64,000 nucleotides of DNA from Fuerstiella sp. (GTDB lineage Bacteria > Planctomycetota > Planctomycetia > Planctomycetales > Planctomycetaceae), in assembly GCA_029245955.1 (NCBI GenBank), contig JAQWOH010000052.1, positions 1-64,000 on the forward strand, given 5' to 3'. The notes beneath the pieces were generated by a model. It made no database searches, was not told where the DNA came from, and saw only the letters and a list, made by a program, of their open reading frames with translations. The translations under genes were made by a program, and so were the position numbers. Shown here piece by piece: positions 55,701 to 63,682 of the stretch (its first letter is position 1; the number at the start of each line of letters is the position of its first letter).

Positions 55701-56627
55701 GCCGGATTGTTCGCTTCGGGATGTAACCGGTTTGCCGTACGCCAGATTCCCGTCGCCACAACAGTTCTGAGGCAGCAGATGATTGGCTGCGTTCTTCTGA
55801 ACAGGGACAGCAATCAGAGCTTTGATTTCTTCGTCGATTTTTTCCGTTGACGGTGTGAAGTCATTTTCCGGATCACGCCCAACCGCCCACAGCACAGCTT
55901 TAGCCATCATGTCCAGGTACTTTGGCTCGGCCATGGTTTCGTTGTAATGGCCCATCGTGCAGCCGAACACTTTTGTACCCTGGTAATCGTTCGTCCAGAC
56001 GCAGATCTGTGGCATTCCGTCGGCCAGGCGATTTGCCTGAGCCAGAGGCGTGGCCGTATCGAACACCTTCATCGAGTGATACAACTCTCCTTTAGGAGCG
56101 ACAAACATCGGGCCAAATCCCTGCATGATCGGATGATCGGGCTTTACGTTTTCAGCCGTGTACGAATAGTGAGGCCCGTGTCCGGGTGACTGCAGTCCCA
56201 CAAATTTAAACCAGCGATCGTCTTCAACTCGGTAACAGTGCATCGCGCAGTGGATCAGAATCGCCGGCAGGCCGTCCTTATGCGGCTGCAGAATGCGATC
56301 CACAAATTCGAGATCAGTGACGTGCGAAAAACACTCGTTGTGAATAACGATATCAAACCCGTCCGCCCAGTCAGGATCGTTGTAAAGAGGAATGGGTGTG
56401 TCCGTGGTTGTGCCACCCTGATGGACAATGGTCCAGCGAACATTGGCCCGTGCACTGATGCCGCGTGGCAAAATCAGTTTCTGCCGGTCGTAGTCGTGAC
56501 AACAGCCGCCGGTGACCAGCAGGGCCTGAATTGGCCGGTCTTTGTCATTGACTTCGTCAGCGGTGACAGACGGTGGAAACACACACCACGCCACGAAAAT
56601 AAATAGTGATGCAGACGTACCGCGCAT
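52701..56627 (-). CDS. Multidomain ThuA / discoidin / PVC-type dehydrogenase / heme-binding protein
   Basis: 1308 residues, exported (signal [21 protein letters not shown]). Domains in order: ThuA-like ([19 protein letters not shown]), F5/8 type C discoidin ([36 protein letters not shown]), PVC-type membrane-bound dehydrogenase beta-propeller ([39 protein letters not shown]), HEAT-like helical repeats, and a C-terminal planctomycete-type heme-binding domain with CISCHT near residue 1186, closing with [14 protein letters not shown]. It should oxidise a carbohydrate and pass electrons to its own heme. The ATG at 56627 (MRGTSASLF) is preferred to the one at 56699. Substrate unknown. Confidence 0.85.
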   Translation of the reverse strand: [1308 protein letters not shown]

Positions 56628-56803
56628 CGGAGATGCTTTCTGAATCGATTGGAAATTGAGGCGAGGAACCGACAGCGTATCCGGAAATCCCGGCGACACA
56701 AGAGGCGGACAGACGCTCTGACAATCTCGGCGTCACACAGAAGAGAGTAAAACCGAATTCGGGAAGTTTTTGTCCCGGTGGTCTGCCGGCGACTGCAGAA
56801 ACG

Positions 56804-57307
56804 TCAGCGAATTATCTCGCACCCCAACAGTCGCCGCAGCAGTCCGATTTGCCCGACGTGCAGCATTTCATGCTTTGCACTGAATCGCAGTGCCCCGTCC
56901 TTCGTTGTGAACATCGGGTGCGGGGGACCTGCTGCTGCTGTGAGAATGCTTTCGTCCAGTGCGGCAATCTCCCGTTCGACGGCAGTATGAACACGGTCAA
57001 AGGCCCCCCGAATCTCAGCAGGAGTCGGGTATTCGTGCTCACTGGGCGACGGTTCAGACCCCTTGCCAAAAAGCTTTCCAAATTCATCGGCGGGAATCAA
57101 CAGGTCATCCGCAGGATGAAATCCTCGCACCCGTTTCAGACACAGCCCGTATTGTGCGATGGCCATGTGCCCGACCTGCCATGCCACGTGGTTGATCCCC
57201 TCAGCAGGCTGTTTGAACCACAAGGATTCATCGACGTGGCTGAGCATGTCGTTGGCATAGGCGCGGCTTTGTTTCAGATCTTCAAGTATGATCGGGATCA
57301 ATGTCAT
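56804..57307 (-). CDS. DinB family protein
   Basis: 167 residues with a DinB four-helix fold: N-terminal LEDLKQSRAYANDMLSHVDE, then HVAWQVGHMAIAQYGL with a metal-ligand His, and C-terminal RFSAKHEMLHVGQIGLLRR with the HxxxH pair. The metal-binding site is thus present. DinB-like proteins are often thiol-dependent transferases or damage-inducible; the exact role is unknown. It stands alone on the minus strand. Confidence 0.85.
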   Translation of the reverse strand: MTLIPIILEDLKQSRAYANDMLSHVDESLWFKQPAEGINHVAWQVGHMAIAQYGLCLKRVRGFHPADDLLIPADEFGKLFGKGSEPSPSEHEYPTPAEIRGAFDRVHTAVEREIAALDESILTAAAGPPHPMFTTKDGALRFSAKHEMLHVGQIGLLRRLLGCEIIR

Positions 57308-57791
57308 CAGTCGTTTCGTTCTGGCTTTGAAGGGCCGCAGGAGCGTTTAATGCCGAAAGACGACTCTGCTGCAGTCGCCTTGGCGACATTACAAACGCTC
57401 GGACGGTGAACCACAAGCCCATACAAGACGAGACCTCCCACTGCGCCGGAATTACTGACCTGTCCGGGAATCCGCAGCTGCAATTCGCCAGCAAAACACC
57501 GGCCAATGAGACGATAATCATTTCCACAAGAGGCAGGCCAGCACCCGCGCGATCGCTCTTCCGGCACGGAGTCGTCTTACCAGTAAGCGAAGCGTGACAC
57601 AGGTTGCCGGCGGTATTCACGACTGTTTTCGACAGCGACCGTCGGAGCTCATTCACAATGTTGATATTCTGATTCGCCCGGATTGTCCAAAAACAGCGAC
57701 ACCCAATGCACCTGTCGAAGGTTTATTCACAGCGTAGACTTTTGACAGCGAAATCACGAATGCCGATTCTCTAATTTCACGGGACAGACAT
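57308..57791. other. Intergenic region with a promoter-like element
   Basis: A 484-nt region. A minus-strand frame overlapping the DinB start has no motif support. A TTGACA promoter-like element before the EF-hand gene is listed separately. Nothing else was recognised. Confidence 0.5.
57742..57770 (+). promoter_or_regulatory. Candidate promoter of the EF-hand gene
   Basis: A perfect -35 TTGACA (57742-57747), a 17-nt spacer and a weak -10 GATTCT (57765-57770). It lies 21 nt before the ATG at 57792, which would give a short leader. Confidence 0.35.
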
Positions 57792-58700
57792 ATGAACAAG
57801 CTTGCAACAGGACTGCTGGCAGCCGCAGCAGTGACGATGACGGTTGACTGGGTAAACGCACAACAGGACGGCGACAAGCCGCGCGAAGGTGCTCAGGAAA
57901 GAGAAAGAGAGCAACCTCGTGAAGCAGCTCGCCAGCGAGATGGCGAAGGACGAGGAGACCGCGACCCGCGGGGCAGAGGACGTGAGGGAGACCGGGGCCG
58001 TGGCGGTGAACGTGGGCGGCCGAATGCAGGACCACCTCGTGGTGGCGACGGTCGACGTCCAGCTGTTGGCGGGACCATCGTGGCAGCCCTGGATCGGAAC
58101 GGTAATGGAACGCTGGACTCCGACGAAATTGACCAGGCCATCGTGGTGCTGCGTCGGATGGATCGCAACAAAGACGGTCGTCTTACGCCTGACGAACTGG
58201 GCATGTTGGGGCGTCCCGGCGGTGACCGCACACCCGGTGACGGTGATCGTCCACCTCGCGACGGTGATCGTCCACCCCGTGACGGTGATCGTCCACCCCG
58301 TGACGGTGACCGTCCACCCCGTGACGGTGATCGTCCACCCCGTGACGGTGACCGTCCATCTGGCGAACGTAGTGATCGCGGAGGATTCAGCCCCGAACAG
58401 ATGATGGCGCGATTTAATGAGTCGGACACCAACAAGGATGGTAAGTTGTCAAAGGAAGAGGCCCCGGACCGCATGAAGGAAGGCTTTGACCGACTGGATG
58501 GCAACAAGGACGGATTTGTCGACAAGGAAGAGTTCGGTCGAATGCTGCAGCGTTTTCGTCGCGGCCAGGGACGGGATGGTCGACCGGGTGGCGATCGCGC
58601 GGAAAATGGTCGTCCCGGAGGGGATCGTCCGACTCGAGAAGGTGACCGACCGCCACGTGATGAAGATGGCGGCAAACGTCGACGTCCGGACACCGAATAG
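57792..58700 (+). CDS. Secreted EF-hand protein with DGDRPPR tandem repeats
   Basis: 302 residues with a signal peptide (LATGLLAAAAVTMTVDWVNA). An Arg/Glu/Gly-rich disordered segment leads to two EF-hands (LDRNGNGTLDSDEID; MDRNKDGRLTPDELG), then five exact DGDRPPR heptapeptides and one variant, then two more EF-hands (SDTNKDGKLSKEEAP; LDGNKDGFVDKEEFG). All four loops keep Asp or Asn at positions 1, 3 and 5 and Glu at 12, so calcium binding is expected. The tail is again Arg/Gly/Asp-rich. Function unknown; possible cell-surface or matrix calcium sensor. Large shadow frames on the other strand arise from the repeat composition. Confidence 0.82.
   Translation: MNKLATGLLAAAAVTMTVDWVNAQQDGDKPREGAQEREREQPREAARQRDGEGRGDRDPRGRGREGDRGRGGERGRPNAGPPRGGDGRRPAVGGTIVAALDRNGNGTLDSDEIDQAIVVLRRMDRNKDGRLTPDELGMLGRPGGDRTPGDGDRPPRDGDRPPRDGDRPPRDGDRPPRDGDRPPRDGDRPSGERSDRGGFSPEQMMARFNESDTNKDGKLSKEEAPDRMKEGFDRLDGNKDGFVDKEEFGRMLQRFRRGQGRDGRPGGDRAENGRPGGDRPTREGDRPPRDEDGGKRRRPDTE
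58239..58364 (+). repeat. 21-bp tandem repeat (6 copies) encoding DGDRPPR
   Basis: Five near-identical 21-bp units plus a sixth degenerate unit. Units differ by a GATCGT/GACCGT alternation, which suggests recent expansion by slippage or recombination. Confidence 0.95.
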
Positions 58701-58737
58701 TCACGGCAGATTCGTCTGCAACACCTGGAAAACCGGA

Positions 58738-58766
58738 AGCCGCGCTGGCAACCAGCGCGGCTTTTT
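58738..58766 (+). terminator. Rho-independent terminator after the EF-hand gene
   Basis: A perfect 11-bp stem AGCCGCGCTGG / CCAGCGCGGCT with loop CAA is followed by TTTTT. It lies 38 nt after the stop and is the clearest intrinsic terminator in the window. Confidence 0.9.
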
Positions 58767-58993
58767 CGTGCGCATACGACAGCAGACAGGAGCTTTGCCG
58801 CGGAACGTGACATTTCGCGGCATTTTTCGACAGAAAGTCGGGAGAATCTGAGAGCCCGCCCGATTTTTATCCGTGCCGGAAAGAGATACGATGCGTATGT
58901 GTTGAAAGACTTTCCCGGAAACAGTGGACCGTGCTGCGATGATGGCGATCCGCCGCTGTGCCGGTGCCGTCGTATGAATCTGGAAGCTGGATA

Positions 58994-61900
58994 ATGTTAC
59001 AACGCTATGCATCCGGGCTGATTTTCGGGGCCGTCATTTGGGCGGCTTCCGGCTGTAACAGCGGCAAGCCAAATGGCGAAACTGAAACGTCGTCGGGTTC
59101 GCAGACAATAGATCGAGTGCCCGCTGCTGTGACGAAGGAGCAGTATGCCAGAGCGATAGCGGTCAGAAGCCGGGGCGTCGGTCAGTTGGAGAATAAGGAG
59201 TGGCCGGAGGCGGAAAAGTCGTTTGTGGAACTGACGGAACTGCTGCCTGGCAATCGTCTGGCCGTCCGGAACCTTGCGGTGTCGCGTGTATTGTCTTTGA
59301 TCGACAGAGAGTCTCCATTCAAACAGGCCGGAACTCCGGCAGAAGTGCAGGCGTACCAGCAGGCTGTTGAAAATTCCAGACAGGCTGTCACGAAGTTTCG
59401 CCAGGCGTCAACGGACGAATACGACACTGCTCTGGCGGATATGCTCATGGGTAAACTTCTGGTGCACGATGACTCCCCGGAATCCCCCAGTATTACTCAG
59501 GGGCTTACACTGTTACGTAATGCGGCAGACGCCCTGCCGCAGGCAGCTGACTTTCGTTTTGCACTGGCCATGGCCATGGATGGCCACCGCGACTACGCAG
59601 ATTCACCGGAATTACTGATCGCATTGCAGAAGTCATTCGAACTCGCTCCACAAAATCTGTTCGCTCTGCAAAAACTGATGCAGCGACAGGCACTCAGTCT
59701 GAATTCAAAGAACGAAAACACCAGGACTCTGGCACTCCGGATTACTGAGACACTAAAGGCTGCCAGAACATTAATTGCTCCGCTTAATGAATCGATCAGG
59801 AAGCAACGTCGGATGGACCTGGTGGGAACAATCACAAAGGCTCTGGACGAATTTGACGGTACCAATGCGCCCACGTTGATGGGGCCTGCCATGATGACCG
59901 GCAACCTGTTGCTGCCGGAGTTGGCCACACAGATTGACCAGCGCCGACTGAACCGAAATCTGCTGGAATACCTGCTGCTGGAATTTGACGCAGAATTTCT
60001 GGCTGCGGCCAGAGCAACGGGGGCAATTCCTGCTGCGGAACCGACAGTCGTAAAAGCCTTCCTGACGACGGATAGCCTGCCGCCGGTCAAAGCAGTCACA
60101 CAGGTCGAATTGCTGGATATGAATCTGGACGGTTTTGATGACCTGATCGTAGCACGTGAGGGCGGCATCGAAGTTTATTCTCGTGGCACGAACATGGCCG
60201 CAGAATGGACACTGCTGATGAAATCGCCGGAGCAGCAGATCCATGTGACCGAATTCCTGCTGGCCGACATCGATCGGGACTTTGACAAAGCCATCAGCGA
60301 CATCAAGAATCCTTCACTGTTGCGTGACGCTGACGGTGACCAGAAAATTGTTACGGACCCCGCAGGCCTGAATCGCTGGTATGATACAGATGCTGACATC
60401 ATCGCCTGGGGTAGTGAAGGCGTTGTTGTGTTTCGCAACCAGATGAACGGCGACGCAGGTCGTTCGCTGAATGTTCTTCCCCAGGAGCAAGCCGTTCCGG
60501 CAGTTAACGACATCGTCGCTGCAGATCTGGAAGCGGACGGAGACCTTGATCTGATCTTCGCAACCGATGCAGGAATGACATTATGGAAGAATATCGATGG
60601 CACGGTGTTTGAGAACATAAATAGCTCAGCGTCGTTGCCTGAGCACGGTTTGCAGTCACTGGCCGTCGTTGACTGGAACAGCGATGTTGCGATGGATGTC
60701 GTGGGAGTCTCCGCCGACGGAACCACCGGCTGTCTTGAGAACATGCTGCATGGTCGGTTCCGCTGGATCCCGATCAATTCGGACCGTGTCGTTGCGAATG
60801 ATGTAGCTTCCGTGACCTGCTGTCATGTTGTGGGGCCAGGTGCTGACGGCAGAACTTTGCTCTGGTGTTCCGGTGCGGGCGCGGATGACCAGTCCAACTG
60901 GTTTGGAAATAAGGTGGTCGTTGCAGATCTCGACAATGATGGTGCTATGGATACTGTAAACTGCCACGGCATTGAACAACCGCTGACTGTTTCAATCCTG
61001 CCGGAAACCGTACAGCCGGCGACTGCGTCGTCCGGCACGGCCGCGGACATCGACGATGACGGTGACCTCGATATCATTTACGTTTCTGCAAGTGACGGTA
61101 CCCTCGGACTGCTCACAAACGATGGTGGAAACAGCAACAACTGGATCGATGTTGTCGCTCGCGCTGTTCCCGACGATCCACAGTTTCCCTCCAATCGAGT
61201 GAACATGCACGGGATCGGTTCCGTAATCGAAGTGCGAGCGGGCAGCCTGTATCACGCAGAAGTCGTGAACAAACCAAAGCTGCACCTGGGGCTCGGGAAA
61301 GCAGAATCAGCAGACGCCATACGCATTATCTGGACCGACGGCATTCCTCAGAACATCACCGTTCCTAACCTGCTGCGCAAGCGGATCGGCGTACTGGCAC
61401 CACAGATCCTGAAGGGGTCCTGTCCCTACATCTATACCTGGACGGGTGAACGGTTCGAGTTCTTCAGCGACTGTCTGTGGGCTGCACCGCTCGGTCTGGT
61501 GCAGGCCAGTGGAGAAATTGCCCCAACTCGAGAGTGGGAGAATCTGTTGATTCGAGGCGAGTCACTTGTTCAGAAGGACGGACGCTACATGCTGCAGCTC
61601 ACCGAAGAGCTGTGGGAGACGGCGTACTTTGATCAAGTGCAGTTGACCGCCATCGATCATCCGGCGAACGTGGATATATTCAGCAACGAAAAAGTCGGCT
61701 CACCGGACATGGCGACTCACAGAATTCACACCGTCCGGCATCCTCGCAGTGCGGTGTCAATTACTGATGGTCGTGGTAACAATCTGCTGCCAGGTTTGGC
61801 GGCTGCTGATGGCCACTATGTGCAGGCCTTCAAGGGCCGCATCATGCAGGGACTGACCGACGAATGGACGCTGGAGTTTGATCTGGGCGACCTGACAGAT

Positions 61901-62731
61901 CAAGAGGATGCGCTTCGGGACATTCGTCTGTTTCTTGTGGGCTGGGTCTTTCCGACCGACACGTCACTGAATCTTGGCATCGCACAGAACCCCGCAATGG
62001 CCGGACCGGCCGGTCCGTCAATCGAAGTGCCGGCCGGCGCTGGTGGCTGGAAAGTTGTGCGCCCGTTTATCGGTTTTCCAAGTGGCAAGACTAAGGCGAT
62101 GGTCGTTGACATTTCCGACATCTTTGTTGACAGCGACTATCGCTTTCGCATTCGTTCCAGCATGGAACTGTATTGGGACCACGCGTTCTTTACGGTCAAT
62201 GAAGAGACCGCAGACACCATGACTCAGTCTTGTCCATTGCTGGCCGCGGACCTGCATTTCCGAGGCTTCAGCCGACGCATATATGCCGACAACGCATTGT
62301 TCCGCCGCGGCCGGGCCCCAGAGAGCTACGACTACGCTGCAGTAACGACAGCACCGCGGTGGCCGACGATTCATGGCAGATTTACTCGCTACGGAGAGTC
62401 GACAGCTCTACTGACCGATCACGACGATCAGATGGTTGTGATGGGGCCGGGGGACGAGTTGACCATGGAATTTGCGGTCCCGAAAAAACCTGTACCGGAC
62501 GGCTGGAAACGGGATTTTGTACTGACAAACGTCGGCTACGACAAAGACGCCGATCTGAACACAATTTACGGGCAATCCTCAGAACCGTTCCCATTCCGGG
62601 CAATGAGTCGGTATCCTTTTTCACCGGATGATCAGGTTCCGAATACTGCCGAGTACCGGCAGTATGTCGATGGCTGGCAGACTCGCGAGTATTCCCTCAA
62701 CGAATTTCGGGATGCGTTGCGAAAACCGTGA
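58994..62731 (+). CDS. ASPIC/UnbV and FG-GAP/VCBS repeat lipoprotein with TPR-like N-terminus
   Basis: 1245 residues. The lipobox AASGC in FGAVIWAASGCNSG marks a lipoprotein; the ATG at 58994 places it correctly. Residues ~45-330 are TPR-like helices (ARAIAVRSRGVGQLENKEW). VCBS/FG-GAP repeats follow, with calcium-type loops (DLEADGDLDLIFATD; DLDNDGAMDTVNC; DIDDDGDLDIIYVS). An ASPIC/UnbV domain comes next (VNKPKLHLGLGKAESADAIRI). The C-terminal ~400 residues are beta-rich. Proteins of this type are abundant in Planctomycetes; function is unknown, perhaps surface adhesion or binding. Confidence 0.85.
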   Translation: MLQRYASGLIFGAVIWAASGCNSGKPNGETETSSGSQTIDRVPAAVTKEQYARAIAVRSRGVGQLENKEWPEAEKSFVELTELLPGNRLAVRNLAVSRVLSLIDRESPFKQAGTPAEVQAYQQAVENSRQAVTKFRQASTDEYDTALADMLMGKLLVHDDSPESPSITQGLTLLRNAADALPQAADFRFALAMAMDGHRDYADSPELLIALQKSFELAPQNLFALQKLMQRQALSLNSKNENTRTLALRITETLKAARTLIAPLNESIRKQRRMDLVGTITKALDEFDGTNAPTLMGPAMMTGNLLLPELATQIDQRRLNRNLLEYLLLEFDAEFLAAARATGAIPAAEPTVVKAFLTTDSLPPVKAVTQVELLDMNLDGFDDLIVAREGGIEVYSRGTNMAAEWTLLMKSPEQQIHVTEFLLADIDRDFDKAISDIKNPSLLRDADGDQKIVTDPAGLNRWYDTDADIIAWGSEGVVVFRNQMNGDAGRSLNVLPQEQAVPAVNDIVAADLEADGDLDLIFATDAGMTLWKNIDGTVFENINSSASLPEHGLQSLAVVDWNSDVAMDVVGVSADGTTGCLENMLHGRFRWIPINSDRVVANDVASVTCCHVVGPGADGRTLLWCSGAGADDQSNWFGNKVVVADLDNDGAMDTVNCHGIEQPLTVSILPETVQPATASSGTAADIDDDGDLDIIYVSASDGTLGLLTNDGGNSNNWIDVVARAVPDDPQFPSNRVNMHGIGSVIEVRAGSLYHAEVVNKPKLHLGLGKAESADAIRIIWTDGIPQNITVPNLLRKRIGVLAPQILKGSCPYIYTWTGERFEFFSDCLWAAPLGLVQASGEIAPTREWENLLIRGESLVQKDGRYMLQLTEELWETAYFDQVQLTAIDHPANVDIFSNEKVGSPDMATHRIHTVRHPRSAVSITDGRGNNLLPGLAAADGHYVQAFKGRIMQGLTDEWTLEFDLGDLTDQEDALRDIRLFLVGWVFPTDTSLNLGIAQNPAMAGPAGPSIEVPAGAGGWKVVRPFIGFPSGKTKAMVVDISDIFVDSDYRFRIRSSMELYWDHAFFTVNEETADTMTQSCPLLAADLHFRGFSRRIYADNALFRRGRAPESYDYAAVTTAPRWPTIHGRFTRYGESTALLTDHDDQMVVMGPGDELTMEFAVPKKPVPDGWKRDFVLTNVGYDKDADLNTIYGQSSEPFPFRAMSRYPFSPDDQVPNTAEYRQYVDGWQTREYSLNEFRDALRKP

Positions 62732-62807
62732 CCGAAATCATTTCGCTGTCGCCAGGCTGTCTCAAAGTAACAATTACATTTGGTTTCAACACATCGAGTT
62801 ATCTGCT

Positions 62808-63665
62808 GTGAAAAATCCTGCTTTGCTTCTTGTCATGGTTTCTGTTTCCGCCGCATTCGCACAGGACGCACCTACAGAATTCGATTATCCGCTGGCGGTT
62901 ACAGCAACGGCTGACGGCGTCGTCTACGTCGCCGACCGAAATATGCCCGGCGTCTGGAAGATTGAAGACGGAAAGAAGAGCGTCTACTTTCAGGGTTCGA
63001 AAAAATTTCGCACTCCTCTGAATGCCGTCAGGTGTCTGGCGATGGACCACGAAGGTAACCTTCTTGCCGGCGATTCCTCGACTCGCGAAGTTTATCGGTT
63101 TGACAACGACGGGACGCCACAACCGCTGACTGATGGCTGGATCGGAATTCCTATGGCTTTGGCGGTTGCCCCGGATGGCACAATCTACACTGCCGATCTG
63201 GAGTTGCATCGCATCTGGAAAATGCCGCAGGAAGGTCTGAAAGAACCGGAGGAATTTGCCGTCATCAATTCACCTCGTGGTTTGACTCTTGACCCTGATG
63301 GAAATTTGTGGGTATTGTCGACATCCAGCAAGGACGGTCAGATTCAGAAGGTCACACCGGATGGAAACATTGAACCGTTTGTGAAAGGACACCCGTTCAA
63401 TCTGCCACATAACATCGTAAGAACGGGTGACGGCACATTTTTTGTCACGGACAATTACGAGCACTGTGTGTGGAAGGTGACCGCGGACGGCGAAAAGGAG
63501 AAGTGGGTTGTCGGAGAACCGATGGATCGTCCCGTCGGGCTGTGCCTCAGCGGTCAGAACCTGCTGATTGCAGATCCGCACATTCGCACGATCTTCTCAC
63601 TGGCTCCGGATAAGAAGCTGTCGGTGCTCGCCAGTTCTCCTGTGGCCGAGATCAAGGTCAAGTAG
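62808..63665 (+). CDS. Secreted NHL/SMP-30-like beta-propeller protein
   Basis: 285 residues with a signal peptide (NPALLLVMVSVSAAFAQ). NHL-type blades repeat: YPLAVTATADGVVYVADR, NAVRCLAMDHEGNLLAGD, MALAVAPDGTIYTADLEL, GLTLDPDGNLWVLS, HNIVRTGDGTFFVTD. These six-bladed propellers bind ligands or act as lactonases (SMP-30 type), but catalytic metal residues cannot be confirmed. The GTG at 62808 directly precedes the signal; the upstream frame to 62628 overlaps the previous gene and is rejected. It follows the ASPIC gene by 76 nt. Confidence 0.82.
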   Translation: MKNPALLLVMVSVSAAFAQDAPTEFDYPLAVTATADGVVYVADRNMPGVWKIEDGKKSVYFQGSKKFRTPLNAVRCLAMDHEGNLLAGDSSTREVYRFDNDGTPQPLTDGWIGIPMALAVAPDGTIYTADLELHRIWKMPQEGLKEPEEFAVINSPRGLTLDPDGNLWVLSTSSKDGQIQKVTPDGNIEPFVKGHPFNLPHNIVRTGDGTFFVTDNYEHCVWKVTADGEKEKWVVGEPMDRPVGLCLSGQNLLIADPHIRTIFSLAPDKKLSVLASSPVAEIKVK

Positions 63666-63682
63666 GCGCCGCCTGGCGGCAT

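Noticed and set aside
57889-58404. Plus-strand open frame overlapping the EF-hand repeats
   Set aside because: Composed of HPVTVIV repeats from the same 21-bp unit read in another frame; no independent support.
57893-58813. Long minus-strand open frame (306 codons) opposite the EF-hand gene
   Set aside because: It is Ser/Arg/Pro repeats mirrored from the DGDRPPR repeat and GC-rich codons; no start signal or domain. It also spans the terminator of the EF-hand gene.
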